A stretch of 64,000 bases of DNA from Elgaria multicarinata webbii (GCF_023053635.1 NC_086173.1:145994697-146058696), one strand, 5' to 3'. Shown: positions 47,601 through 58,274, counted from the stretch's first letter. Numbers and translations are program-made. Notes: generated by a model from the letters alone, not told the origin.

Positions 47601-50600
47601 TTATTTTTATTACTATTATTGGTGGTGGTGATATGCTGTAATTATTTTGGCTGCAATCTTGCTTCTATTTACCTACTCATAAGGCTCACTGAAAATGAAT
47701 TATCCTTATCCACAAATAACTGGTGGCAAGATTGCACATTTAACATGATTACAGTAGTAATAACCATTTTCCTTTCCTTTCTATTCTAGGAAAGCTCGAC
47801 GCAGATTTGAGTAAGTTATTCTGCAACTTTTGAAAAAAAACCCACACATTTAGGCTACAGTTCAGTGCAAAGTTAAGCAGCTTTAAATCCATTAATTTCA
47901 ATGAGCTAATGCGTGCCTTGCAACGCAATTCTTGATCGCTTTCCCAGATGTAAATTCCACTAATTTCACTACTTACTCTCTCTAGTAAGTGTACATAGGA
48001 TGATGATGATGATAATTTTATTTCTTACCCACCTCTCCATTTTGAACGAGGCGGGGAACAACAGTAAGTATAAAATACATAAAATACTGATTAAAAACAT
48101 AGTATTCATTGTTAAAATATCCTCAAAAACATCCTAATACTAAAAGCATCCTAAAAGCATCCTAAAAATTCCACTGGATAGGATCACACTGTGACTCTGT
48201 GTTGGATTGTGGCTTCCCCTATGCACACTATTATGGGTGTCTTAGGGCTTGCTGATGATACACATTTTAAATTAAAATCAAAATGCGCCACCATCATCAC
48301 TGTCATCATCAGGAAGCATCTCTAGTAGACAGCAAGGACATGTCTCTGATTTCCCCCTAAGAGTTAAAGCAGTAACTCTTTTCTCCTTGATGTGTCTTCA
48401 GATCCCACATTCAACAACACAGTAAACTAAGATTGTCTCCAATATGATAAAGTTGAGATCTTATCTCGCTGCATGAGGTTGCATTCAAATGGTGTGCAGA
48501 ATCACCTTTTGGTGACCTTCCCATGTCCAAACGAAACACGGCCATCTGCCTTAAACAAACTCTTGTTCGTATTTTCATATGAATGTTAATTTTTTTTTAA
48601 TTATGTGGTTGCTTTTAGGTTGGAGGAACTTGGTGATGCCAATAGAAAAAGGTAAATGCCTGCCATGTTTATATATGTTACTAATTTATCATTCAAGAAT
48701 ATCGCTCAATGATATTTTATCATTGTATTGCCACTCACTGAGGGTGAATTGTTCACATTAATTTTGGATTATTAGTTTCCATGATGTGGTTTTTATTTTG
48801 AGCGGAAGGAGGGTCCAGAGGCTTGTAAGGTAAGTGTTTTTTGTTTGTTTGAATGAATGAATATAAGAACATGAGTCAGTGTGGTGTAGTGATTATTTAT
48901 TTATTTATTGAATATTTATACTGCCCAACAGCCTAAGCTCTCTGGGCAGTTTACAACTAAAACCATAAAATCCAGATTAAAACTTTAAAATCACATAAAA
49001 CCAGAATAAATTACAGTCCAGGGAAGGCTTGTTTAAAAAGATATGTTTTTAGGAGGCATTTAAAAGTAATTACATTTTTCGCCTCCAGAACCACATGAGG
49101 GAGGGTTTTCCAGAGGGTGGGTGCCACTACAGAGAAGGCCCGCCATCAAGGTTGTTCATGGCGATACTCTCTTCGTGTTGGGATGACGAGCAGGGCGTCC
49201 TCTGAAAATTGTAAATGTTGCCTGGGTGTATATAACGGAAGGCGGTCTGCTAGGTATCCTGGTCCCAAGTTGTATAGGGCTTTGTAAGATAACAGCATAA
49301 CCTTGTATGTGGCTCGGTAGCTAACAGGCAGCCAGTGCAGTTCTTTTAACACTGGTTTTATGTGGGCAGAGCTAGGTGTCCCAGTGAACACCCTAGCTGC
49401 TGCGTTCTGCACAAGCTGCAGCTTCCAAACCACATACATGGGTAGCCCCACATAGAGCGCATTACAGTAGTCTAATCGTGAGGTTACCAGTGCATGAATG
49501 ACTGTAGCTAGGCTATCCCTGTCCAGGAATGGGTGTAGCTGGTGTACCAACCGAAGTTGATAATGGGTGCTCCGGGCCATCGAGGCCACCTGGGTCTCCA
49601 ATGACAAAGATGGGTCCAGAGCACCCCCAAACTACGAACCTGCTCCTTTAGAGGGGCTGCAACCTCATCCAGAACAGGCAAACACCCCAATTCCCAGACC
49701 TGGGAACCATCAACCCACAAAGGGCGGATCCACACTTAAGGTTTGGGACGCCCTGACGGCGCATTAGGGCGTCCCGAAATCGATAATGTGTACCCTACCT
49801 TCAGCGTTGCAAGAAGAGGCGGCGGCGGAGGAGGAGGAGGCCGCCCCTCGCGGGGACGAGCTAAAGAGTAAACCGCGCCCGGCGCCTTCGCCGGGCAATC
49901 AGCAGCCACCCACTACCCGCCGGCCTCCTTTGGCCGGTGAAAGAGTCACCCGGGGCCCACCCGGGTCGGAGAGCTTCGCGGAACAAGCTGCCGCCGGCTT
50001 CCGCCGAGCTCTATGACTCTTTATCCCGTCCCCGCGAGGGGCAGCCTCCTCCTCCGCCGCCGCCTCTTCTTGCAACGCTGAAGGTAGGGTACACATTATC
50101 GATTTCGGGACGCCCTAATGCGCCGTCAGGGCGTCCCAAACCTTAAGTGTGGATCCGCCCAAGGTCTCTGTCTTATCAGGATTCAGCCGCAGTTTATTGG
50201 CCCTCATCCAAGCCATAACTGTATCCAGGCACCAGTTCAGAACGTGCACAGCCTCTCCAGATTCAGATGTTACAGAGAAATAGAGCTGGGTGTCATCAGT
50301 GTACTGGTGACACTTTGCCCCAAATCCCCTGATGACTGCTCCCAATGGCTTCATATAGATGTTGAATAGTATTGGGGACAGGATGGTGCTCTGTGGCACA
50401 CCACAGTTCAGCTGCCATGCAGCTGAAGTACAGTCAGCCAATATTATTCTCTGGAGCCGACCCTGCAAGTAGGAGTCAAACCACTGTAGAACAGTGCCTC
50501 CAACAGCCAACTGACAAAGGTGGTCCAGGAGAATTCTGTGGTCAACGGTATCAAAAGCTGTTGAGAGATTGAGAAGAAATAACAGAGTTGCACTCCCCCT

Positions 50601-51576
50601 GTCTCCCTTGAAGAAGAAGGTCATCCATCAGGGCGACCAAGGCCGATTCTGTCCCAAGCCAGGACTGAATCCAGACTGGTTAGAGTACTGGACTGGAACT
50701 TGGGACATCTGAGTTCTAGTCCCCTCTTTGCCATGAAGCTCACTGGGTGTCTTTGGGCCAGTCGTTGACTCTCTGCTTAACCTATCTCACGGGGTTGTTG
50801 TGAAGATAAAATGGCGGGGGGGGCGGGGGAGGCAGGTAAGCTGCTATGGTACCTTGCAAGAAATTCCTGAAATGAGCCCTTTTAAAAATTAAGCACTGAA
50901 TATAGTTTTGAGCCATGAGACTCCAGTAACTCATTGTTTTTTTTCTTGCAATGGGAAATGTTCTCTTTTCGTATTGTGATTAAGCAAGAGGAGTCATTTC
51001 TCCTTTCTCTCTCCCTTGTTTCCTCTGATTCATTTCCTCCACACACCCTTCCATCCGGCAGCAAACGTAACTCTGGATCCAGACACGGCAAACCACGACC
51101 TGATCTTGTCTGCAGATCGGAAGAACGTCATCCAAGGGTTCATGTGGCACAGCCTGCCTGACAACCCTGAAAGATTCAATGCTGATCGCTGTGTGTTGGG
51201 AGTGGAGGGATTTTCCTCAGGGAGGCATTACTGGGAAGTGGAGGTGGCAGACACAGGGTACTGGGCTGTGGGGGTAGCTAGACAGTCTGTGAGGAGGAAG
51301 GAGAGGCTCAGCCTTGTCCCCGAAGAAGGAATCTGGGCTGTGGAGAAGTCTCGGATCCAATATCAAGCTCTCACCATTCCAGAGACTCCTCTGTTTCTGC
51401 GGAAGAGACCCCGGAAACTTGGGGTTTACTTGGACTATGAGATGGAACAAGTGGCATTTCATGATGTCAGTCACAAGATGCACATCTACACGTTCCCCTC
51501 AGCCACTTTTAATGGGGAGATGATCTACCCTTTCCTGCATGTGGGGGTAGGCTGCTGGCTTAGGCTGTGCCGCTGA
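41512..51576 (+). CDS. Butyrophilin-like gene without an IgV exon
   Basis: Six exons join in phase: 41512-41611 (signal), 43992-44273 (IgC), 44390-44497 (transmembrane), 47790-47810 and 48620-48652 (short stalk exons), 51062-51576 (B30.2). Every junction is phase 1 and GT-AG. The total is 1059 nt, 352 codons plus stop, with no break. The predicted product is a type I membrane protein with one C-type Ig domain outside and a PRY-SPRY domain inside; BTN proteins of this build modulate T cells. A usual BTN has an IgV exon (about 350 bp) between signal and IgC. I find none in 41612-43991, which is filled with SINEs and foldback DNA. Since V exons are also phase 1, its loss keeps the frame. Confidence 0.85.
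42371..42669 (-). mobile_element. tRNA-headed SINE interrupted by a hAT MITE
   Basis: Minus-strand SINE with a head near 42669 (CATAGCTCAGTGGTGGCAT) and end near 42371 (AAGGCAGCTTCC). A 115-bp MITE (42436-42550) splits it, with duplications GCCTACAC and GCCTACCC on either side. Confidence 0.78.
42436..42550. mobile_element. Short hAT MITE nested in a SINE
   Basis: ACTACAGTTCCCATCAGACC and TTATGGGAGTTGTAGT are the arms. The near-perfect 8-bp target duplication shows the palindromic family is hAT-derived. Confidence 0.75.
42688..42760 (-). pseudogene. tRNA-Val(CAC)-like pseudogene
   Basis: 73 nt aligning end to end with the tRNA at 14597-14669. It keeps the CTCACAT anticodon region (CAC) and the loop residues GGTCC. 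The B box reads AGTTCAAAACC and the first acceptor pair is lost, so it is probably inactive. Confidence 0.7.
43251..43803. mobile_element. Foldback element (GGCTCRTCTACAC family)
   Basis: GGCCCTCATCTATACGAC at the left end; CTGTGTGGACGAGCCCC at the right. An inner hairpin surrounds ATGTAGATCACGTG. It lies just before the BTN IgC exon and matches 59127-59700. Confidence 0.65.
43992..44273 (+). CDS. BTN-like IgC exon
   Basis: 282 nt, the standard BTN IgC size. Carries the family hallmark VVCRSRGWYPEPEVLW, a second Cys in NLTCVV, and an N-glycosylation site (NLT). Acceptor AATCTAG, donor GTAAGTT. Confidence 0.92.
44390..44497 (+). CDS. BTN-like transmembrane exon
   Basis: 108 nt. Encodes PWIVGLSVLLIMSVLAFTTF then ILYLLDRN, a single membrane span with basic residues inside. 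Donor GTGAGT. Confidence 0.88.
44680..45440. mobile_element. Repeat interrupted by a possible minus-strand LTR
   Basis: A LINE/SINE tail (44680-44846) resumes at 45356 (CACCCAGTGAGCTTCCATGG). Between, 44847-45355 reads on the minus strand as TGTAGGTTTG...GTCTAACA with AATAAA near 44933, suggesting a 509-bp solo LTR. No clear target duplication was seen. Confidence 0.5.
46060..46680. mobile_element. Foldback-type MITE and CR1 3' end
   Basis: 46060-46340 contains an imperfect palindrome opening GGCCATTTCTACACCTGCAC. 46465-46680 is a CR1 3' fragment in minus orientation (ATCATAGAGTAGTAGAGTTGG). Confidence 0.55.
47417..47588. mobile_element. Tc1/mariner-type MITE
   Basis: CTGTATTTCTTCGATTGTAAG and the complement of CCCTATTTCTTTGATTCTAAG form terminal inverted repeats between TA dinucleotides. 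The interior repeats AAGACGCACCC. Confidence 0.7.
47790..47810 (+). CDS. BTN-like 21-nt stalk exon
   Basis: Between CTATTCTAG and GTAAGTT; encodes (R)KLDADL, typical of the tiny heptad exons of BTN genes. Confidence 0.75.
   Translation, partial: ESSTQI
48620..48652 (+). CDS. BTN-like 33-nt stalk exon
   Basis: Between GCTTTTAG and GTAAATG; encodes (S)WRNLVMPIEK. Ends phase 1 and so joins the B30.2 exon in frame. Confidence 0.7.
48893..50678 (-). mobile_element. L2-type LINE, 5'-truncated, split by a foldback element
   Basis: Minus-strand reverse transcriptase remnants: QSGFSPGLGTESALVAL, TAFDTVDHRILL, GVPQSTILSPILFN, YTDDTQLYF (the catalytic box) and ANKLRLNPDKTET. After the inserted foldback (49722-50160) come VDGSQVWELG, SRLDYCNALYVGLP and WLPVSYRATYK. 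Its 3' tail is at 48893-49080. The frame is broken near the 5' end (about 50600), so the copy is dead. Confidence 0.88.
49722..50160. mobile_element. Foldback element nested in an L2 LINE
   Basis: 439-bp palindrome. GGGCGGATCCACACTTAAGG at the left is exactly mirrored at the right. The next about 90 bp of each arm also match. The GC-rich (GGAGGAGGAGG) core is shared with 32725-33271. The interrupted LINE frame gives exact borders; a target duplication of 2-3 bp (CTT or TT) is possible. Confidence 0.88.
50679..50850 (+). mobile_element. MIR-like core SINE fragment
   Basis: GTTAGAGTACTGGACTGGAA, then CTCACTGGGTGTCTTTGGGC and CTCACGGGGTTGTTGTGAAG are typical of MIR-like SINEs. Confidence 0.6.
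51062..51576 (+). CDS. BTN-like B30.2 (PRY-SPRY) exon
   Basis: 171 codons plus stop. PRY begins ANVTLDPDTANHDLILSAD. SPRY carries LPDNPERFNADRCVLG, SGRHYWEVEV, YWAVGVA and LGVYLDYEMEQVAFHD. All conserved B30.2 signature motifs (LDP, WEV, LDYE) are intact. Confidence 0.95.
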
Positions 51577-52095
51577 CACATTCCTTGCTCAAGGACTGAT
51601 GGGCAAACTAGGAGCTTTATCGCACCAGCGTTATACTGTGCAATCACTGCGAATTGCATGCAAAGGACTCCGAAGTTTTCCAGTTTATAATCTGCTTTGA
51701 CTGTGAAGTACTCCCATGCATCCTGCTTTAATTGTGCTATAAAGGGAAAAGAATCGAGGTATTTTGGTACTAGTTTTCGAGCGAATCATTTGTTGTTTTC
51801 CAAGCAGCCACTTGGGGGCGCAGGAGCAAGATTTGATATGTTTAAAGAAAAATTAAACAAATGCTTACATCTGTGTAAACTTTAAAGATAAAGATATCAA
51901 AATTGGCACAGTAATAGATATTAAGGAGAGCTTTAAGCATACCAAATTTGAATCAGATTGGGTCATCCGTTGATTTTTTTGTGATTTTTTTACATTTCCC
52001 CCCTTAAACCCTTTGCAAAGGATCTTAGGAGTGCTTCCGCTCGGGGTGTGATTTAGCAACAACAACAACGCCAACAGCTTAGCGCTGTAGGGGAT

Positions 52096-52101
52096 AATAA
52101 A
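52096..52101 (+). terminator. Possible poly(A) signal of the BTN-like gene
   Basis: AATAAA about 520 nt past the stop codon. Confidence 0.45.
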
Positions 52102-52435
52102 CAGGTATGTGGGATGAAGCTATAGATGTGATCCGGCTATTGTTCTACATTTCTCACAGCCAGCCCAAAACTTCAGCAGAGTGCGGTGGCTGCTTCAGGC
52201 ACTGATTTTGGGTGACATGAAGGGCAGCAAATTGTAGTTTGTGATTTATTACTATTGCATTTTTACTGCCAGAGAGGGGGAAATAGGGGGAGGGGTTTGC
52301 CCCAGGTGCCAAAATAATTTGGCCTTTTGATACTTCGCATCTTAATGTGGGAAGAGGCGGGGCATCATTGGCTGCTCTGCCATGACAGGTTGACTGTAGT
52401 GCTGTGCCAAAAATTTATCCCATGAGAATTTCGAG

Positions 52436-52696
52436 CATTCTCATTCAATGTGGTAGAAAAGAAATTGCCTTTGAAAAGAAATTCAAAAGGAGAAGAAATT
52501 TCAGAGAAATTCTTGTGGGTTTGGCTCAGGGTCCTTGTGCTTACCTTACTTATGTGACAGCTGAGGAGTGTGTGTGAGTGTCCTGTCTTTCATCATGCAG
52601 TCATCTCTCTGACAGCCCGTAACCTTCTTGCCCAGGGGAAGACATCATGGAATTTTATTCCTCTCATGGGTCCTTTTCAGATCAGGAAGTTCAGCT
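52436..52696 (+). repeat. Copy B of the unnamed duplicated unit
   Basis: Aligns with 24850-25130 and lies about 0.85 kb past the BTN B30.2 stop. Confidence 0.75.
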
Positions 52697-53042
52697 TGAA
52701 TATTTGTAATTAAATTCAAATATTACAAAATGCCATAAGCCTCCAGTAATTTCTTTTCAAAGGGAACCAACCTGTGTCAGCATTGCTCCCCTGGAATTTC
52801 TCACTACTTGGATAAGGGAGATGAGAATAAAAACTTAAAAAAAAAGCATCCTTTTCCATATAATGTTACATTATTTTTAATGTAAGAACTTGTAAACACT
52901 GCAGATGGCAGAATCAAGCTGAAGAAGGTGTGAGGGCTGAAAGTGAGGACTGAAACAGGCACGTTGGCATCACTCCTAACATCCCTGAAGATCTCTTCTA
53001 CCAGATCAAGTGAAGCACAAATCAATCTCCTTTCTCTCTTTG

Positions 53043-53580
53043 CAAATTATTTATTTATTTATTCATTTCATTTCTATACTGCCCAATAGCCAAAGCTCTC
53101 TTGGTGGTTCACAGTCATTTAAACCACAAGATACAGCATTATATATAAAACGTGGAAGCTTAAAAATCACAGTATAAAAGTGCAACCAGAATAAAAGCTA
53201 CTGGCAATGCAGAGAGTGAAAATGAAGATGTAAACAGCAGAGCTAAAAGACTAGGTTGCTAAAATGCCTGGGAAAATAAAAAGGTCTTCATGGGCTGCCA
53301 AAAGGAGCACAACGTAGGCGTCAGGCAAACCTCTCTAGGGAGCTCATTCCACAGCAGAAAACATCCTCTTCCTGATGGCCACCTGCCTCACTTCCTTTGG
53401 CAGGGGCTCATAGAAAAGGGCACCTGAAGATGACCTTAGGGTCCAGGCAGGTTCATATGGGAGCAGCCGATCCTTCAGATAACCTGGCTCAAAGACATTT
53501 AGGGCTCTGATAATACCAGCATTTTGAATCAGGCCTGGAGATGGACTGGCAGCTAGTGCAGCTGTAATAACTCAGTTGCT
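53043..53580 (-). mobile_element. L2-type LINE 3' region
   Basis: (TTTA)n, then TATACTGCCCAATAGCCAAAG and a long 3' region in minus orientation ending CTGGCAGCTAGTGCAGCTG. Confidence 0.65.
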
Positions 53581-53701
53581 TGAGATAAACAGCTTGTTAG
53601 CACAGCCAAAAGAGACTGTTGTTAAAGCAGAAGCTTGCAATTATCTGTTCCTAGCAGTTTCCAGCCTGCAGAAAAGCGCGGGGCGGAGGGGAGGACATAT
53701 G

Positions 53702-54129
53702 TGTTAAGTATATGAAAAGAAATACTTGCTTAGTCATTAAAATTGTGTGTGTATGGCTATCTCAGGGTTAAACAGAGAAAGACTATCTGTGGGCAATTAC
53801 CTTGAGATAGAGGCTGTTCTGGGAACCTTGCCAAGATTCTAAGTTAGCCTCATCACAGCTGTATGTAATGTAGATAACAATTGTGTAGATGTGTATATAG
53901 TTTCTCACTTGTGTAAAATGGATCTGATCACTGCTTACTGATCACTGCTCTATGATCACTGCTCTCTGTGTATGCCTCAGTGTGCTGATCTGAACTGATC
54001 TGAATTGGACTGCACAGAAGCCTGAAGGAAATAAACCAGCTCTGCTGTGTAAGACCTGCGTGATGTGTGTTTGTTTTCTGAGCACAAACAGAGTTCCAGA
54101 AGGAGAAAAGTTCTGGCAATAACCCAACA
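53702..54129 (+). repeat. Copia left LTR
   Basis: 428 bp, TGTTAAGTAT...ATAACCCAACA. Confidence 0.95.
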
Positions 54130-54255
54130 AAGGTTATGGGCCCAGTCTAGCCTAGACCAGCCTACGCCAGCCTAACCCAGGCAGAAGAACCAGAACTTGA
54201 TGGGAATGGTGCAGTATCAGAACCAGAACCAGGAGTCTGCTAAAACAGAAAACTG

Positions 54256-57200
54256 TTGATGAAGGAAGACATCAAGCTAAAGCCAGTGCTGCAAAGTGAG
54301 GAAAAATCTCAGTCGGCTGACTCTGAGGAGGACTCTGAGCAGAAGGACGGTGAGATACCAGTTCCTAAAGCAGAGGGAATGGCAGGAGCTAATATGTCTG
54401 GTTTGCATCAATTGTTGGAAAAGCTGAATGACTCTAACTATGCATTATGGTCTTACAAAATGCAAATGTATCTGATTCAGGCTGAACTGTGGTATGTAGT
54501 CACAGAGGATCCACCAGATAGAGCAGATCCACAGAATGCTAAATGGTTTAAGGACGATGCAAAAGCAATGGCAGTTATTGCATTAGCTGTGGAAGACTCT
54601 CAAATTTCCTTCATTCAGTTTTTGAATACATCAAAAGAGTGCTGGAATGCGCTACAAGCTGTATATCAAAGAGAAACAGCGGGCAGTAAAATAATTCTAA
54701 CCCGGAAGCTGTATGGAATGAAGCTGAAACTAGGGGAGTCTATGTCAAACCATTTGAAAAGCATGAGAGAAATCTTCAATCAACTCAGGGCACGAGGGAT
54801 GGAGTTTACAACTATACACCAAGTCTATGTGATTTTGTCAAGTCTTGATTCATCGTACGACGCGGTTGTCACCATGATGGAAAGTCAAGAGGAGAAAAAT
54901 TTAACCCTCGAGTATGTAGCTGGAAAACTACTGGAAACCTATGAAAGAAGACAAGCTTCAAAACAACAGAGTTTTAAACATCCTGTGGCTGAATTTCAAC
55001 AAAGCCATAAATCTTCTGATGTGGTGGCTGCATTAAAGGCAAGGAAATGCTTTAATTGTGGTTCCACGGAACATTTACGGCGGGATTGCAACAACAAGAA
55101 GAAAAAGCAGTCAACAGCAAAGTGGAGAGAAGAGAACAACATGAATGAAGCTGAATCAACAAAGAAGTGTCTTCTAGCAAGAGTCAAAGAGACAATGAAT
55201 CCTTGGTTTTTGGACTCTGGGGCTTCAATAAGTATGGCAAAAGACAAACTTTCATTTGTAACCTTGGAAACTTCTACTTCAGAGCAAAAGTGTGTTACCC
55301 TTGCAAATGGAACAAAAATCCAGATATGTGGTGTGGGTAATGTATATTTTGATTGTCTGGGAGTTGAACTACAAAGTGTTTTATATGTACCAGAATTAGA
55401 AACAAACCTTCTAAGTGTGTTTCAGTTAACAGAAATGGGGTATGAGGTTTGTTTTACTGAAGAAAATTGTACTATAAAACAGGGAAACAAGGTGTGTGTG
55501 CAGGGAATAATGAAAGAATCTTTGTATGTAATTAATACTTGTACAGAAAATGAAGTTGTAGCCAGCAAAGTCACAACAAAAACAATAGCCAATTGCAAAC
55601 CACACCAAGAGTGTATCCATTTAACTCATAAAAGGTTTGGTCATGCTAACTATAAAACAATTTCTAAGATTCCAGAATTGTGTGAAGGAGTGAAAATCAA
55701 ACCATGTTCTAACTATCTAGAATGTAATGTATGCAGTGAAACCAAGTGTCATAAGTCAAACATTCCAAAACATAGTGAGAGAACAACAAAAAGAATTTTT
55801 GAATTAATTCATGCAGATCTTGCAGGTCCTTTTGAGACAAGTCAAGGAGGAAACAGATTTTTCTTGTCTATTGTTGATGATTACAGTAGATTTGGATTTG
55901 TGTATGTGTTAAAACAGAAGAGTGAAACTTTTGGAAAGTTTAAAGCGTTTGTTAAGTGGAGTAAAAATAGATTTAAAGAACCTATAGCTAATCTAAGAAC
56001 GGACCGGGGAGGTGAATTTCTTAGCAACCAATTTAAAAAATTCCTCAGTGATGAGGGTATACAACATAACCTTACTGCTCCATATTCACCATTTCAAAAT
56101 GGAGTTGCAGAAAGGAAAAACAGAACCTTGCAGAACATGTTAAGAGCTCTATTGAAAGAGTCAGGATTGTCTAACCTGTTCTGGGCAGAAGCTTTGTCCA
56201 CCTCAAATTATTTGTTAAACAGGCTTTACCACTCTGTACATGAAAAAACTCCATATGAAATGTTTTACAAAAGAAAACCTAGAGTGTCACATATAAGGGT
56301 TTTTGGAAGTAAATGTTTTGCTCATGTTCAGAAAGAAAACAGACCAGGAAAGCTAGCTCAAAGAGGTTTGGAATGTAAACTGTTGGGATATGATACACAA
56401 ACAAAAGGCTATCGTTTGTGGTCTCCATATCACAAAAGTGTAATTGTGAGCAGAGATGTAGTTTTTCATGAACAAATGCAGGAAACAAAACAGTATGTAA
56501 GTTTGCCTGTAGAACAGAAAGCTGTAGAAACAGAAGAAATTCCTGAACAATCTCAGCAAGAGAGGGAGGGGGAAGAAACTGTAAAGGAGGAAACTATGCC
56601 TGTAACTATGCCAAGACGATCAGAAAGGGAACGCAAAGCTCCAATTCGTTACTCAGATGAATACCAAAGCAAACAGGTTTCTCATAGAGCTTTACTAATA
56701 GCCTATGAACCTACTTCATTTGAGGAAATTCAGGAAATGGAACCTACAGAAGCTCAGGGCTGGCATGAAGCAATGTCAGAGGAAATCAGAGCAATGGAAA
56801 AAAATGAAACGTGGGAGCTAGTACCTTTACCTGAAGGTCGTAAAGCCATTACCTGTAAATGGGTATTCAAAGTAAAACAAAATGAGAAAGGACAGGTGGA
56901 ACGTTACAGAGCAAGATTGGTAGCAAGAGGATTTGCTCAAAAATATCTAATAGATTTTGAAGAAGTTTATGCACCTACAACAAAATACTCAAGTGTAAAA
57001 CTTTTGTTAAAAATTGCAGCAGAAAAACAATTGAATGTATTTCATTTTGACATCAAAACAGCTTTCTTATATGGAGATTTAACTGAGGAAATTTACATGA
57101 CTCAACCAAAAGGTTTTGTTAAAAATCCAGGGTTAGTTTGTAAATTGAAAAAATCCATATATGGTTTGAGGCAAGCAGCAAGGTGTTGGAATAAGAAACT

Positions 57201-58242
57201 GGACAATGTATTGATCAAAATGGGTTTTAAACAAAGCAAAGCTGATCATTGTTTGTACACAAAACAGGATGGTTCAAATGTAGTGTATTTGCTGATTTAT
57301 GTAGATGATTTGTTACTGGTTTTTAATGAAGAAGAACAGAAAAACACATTTGTAAACCAGCTGCAAAGACATTTTGAGTTAAAAGACCTTGGTTCAGTGA
57401 AAAGTTATTTGGGAATGCAAATTTCAAAAGATTCTAACACAGGGTCATTTCTGATTGAACAAAGTGGCAAAATTAAAAAATTGCTGGAAGAACACAGCAT
57501 GGAGAATTGTAAAATTGTTGCCACTCCTATGGTCACTGATTTTCAAAATCAGACAGACAGTACTGAAATGGAAGACATACAGAAATATCAGAGTGTGATT
57601 GGAAGTTTACTTTATCTAGCAAACCTAAGTAGACCAGATATTACATTTGCTGTAAATCTTTTAAGCAGAAAAATGACAAAACCTTCTGTAACTGATTGGA
57701 CAGCTGTAAAACGTGTATTGAGATATCTAAAAGGTACAATCAATCACAAATTGGAAATATCTACACACAAAGATGGAAATTTCTGTGTTTATGCAGATGC
57801 TGACTGGGCTAACGCAATTGATAGAAAGTCTACCAGTGGAGCAGCATTCTTTTACAATCAATCTTTGATTGATTGGTATACAAGAAAACAAAATTGTGTA
57901 GCAACCTCTAGTGCAGAAGCAGAATATATCAGTTTATCTCTGGCTTGTAATGAGATTGAGTGGTATAAACAATTATTTGCTGATCTAAGGTTGGAAATTG
58001 AGACACCAGTAACCATATTTGAGGATAATCAGGCATGTATTAGTATGGCTACATCTGAAAAGTGTAAACCAAGAACTAAACATGTGGATGTTCGTTATTC
58101 TCATGTGAAAGATATAATTCAGAAGGGCTGGATTAAGCTTGAATATTGTCCATCTGAAATGATGTTGGCTGATTTATTCACAAAGCCAGTATCAATGGTA
58201 AAACACAAAGAGATGCTTTTAAAGCTGGGTCTCAGATTGTAA
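54256..58242 (+). CDS. Copia gag-pol polyprotein
   Basis: 1328-residue frame with parts in copia order: Gag with a CCHC knuckle (CFNCGSTEHLRRDC), aspartic protease (LDSGASISM), integrase with its HADLAGPF region, reverse transcriptase (YVDDLLL) and RNase H (TSSAEAEYIS). Integrase before reverse transcriptase is the copia order. Looks whole. Confidence 0.95.
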   Translation: MMKEDIKLKPVLQSEEKSQSADSEEDSEQKDGEIPVPKAEGMAGANMSGLHQLLEKLNDSNYALWSYKMQMYLIQAELWYVVTEDPPDRADPQNAKWFKDDAKAMAVIALAVEDSQISFIQFLNTSKECWNALQAVYQRETAGSKIILTRKLYGMKLKLGESMSNHLKSMREIFNQLRARGMEFTTIHQVYVILSSLDSSYDAVVTMMESQEEKNLTLEYVAGKLLETYERRQASKQQSFKHPVAEFQQSHKSSDVVAALKARKCFNCGSTEHLRRDCNNKKKKQSTAKWREENNMNEAESTKKCLLARVKETMNPWFLDSGASISMAKDKLSFVTLETSTSEQKCVTLANGTKIQICGVGNVYFDCLGVELQSVLYVPELETNLLSVFQLTEMGYEVCFTEENCTIKQGNKVCVQGIMKESLYVINTCTENEVVASKVTTKTIANCKPHQECIHLTHKRFGHANYKTISKIPELCEGVKIKPCSNYLECNVCSETKCHKSNIPKHSERTTKRIFELIHADLAGPFETSQGGNRFFLSIVDDYSRFGFVYVLKQKSETFGKFKAFVKWSKNRFKEPIANLRTDRGGEFLSNQFKKFLSDEGIQHNLTAPYSPFQNGVAERKNRTLQNMLRALLKESGLSNLFWAEALSTSNYLLNRLYHSVHEKTPYEMFYKRKPRVSHIRVFGSKCFAHVQKENRPGKLAQRGLECKLLGYDTQTKGYRLWSPYHKSVIVSRDVVFHEQMQETKQYVSLPVEQKAVETEEIPEQSQQEREGEETVKEETMPVTMPRRSERERKAPIRYSDEYQSKQVSHRALLIAYEPTSFEEIQEMEPTEAQGWHEAMSEEIRAMEKNETWELVPLPEGRKAITCKWVFKVKQNEKGQVERYRARLVARGFAQKYLIDFEEVYAPTTKYSSVKLLLKIAAEKQLNVFHFDIKTAFLYGDLTEEIYMTQPKGFVKNPGLVCKLKKSIYGLRQAARCWNKKLDNVLIKMGFKQSKADHCLYTKQDGSNVVYLLIYVDDLLLVFNEEEQKNTFVNQLQRHFELKDLGSVKSYLGMQISKDSNTGSFLIEQSGKIKKLLEEHSMENCKIVATPMVTDFQNQTDSTEMEDIQKYQSVIGSLLYLANLSRPDITFAVNLLSRKMTKPSVTDWTAVKRVLRYLKGTINHKLEISTHKDGNFCVYADADWANAIDRKSTSGAAFFYNQSLIDWYTRKQNCVATSSAEAEYISLSLACNEIEWYKQLFADLRLEIETPVTIFEDNQACISMATSEKCKPRTKHVDVRYSHVKDIIQKGWIKLEYCPSEMMLADLFTKPVSMVKHKEMLLKLGLRL

Positions 58243-58274
58243 CACAATTTAAACAACATGCGCAAGAGGAGGAC

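Noticed and set aside
48803-48832. Extra stalk exon of the BTN-like gene
   Set aside because: It meets a stop in the needed phase, and the neighbouring exons already join in frame without it.
49786-50146. P/E/A-rich ORFs in the second foldback
   Set aside because: Same cause: mirrored reading of a palindrome inserted in a LINE.
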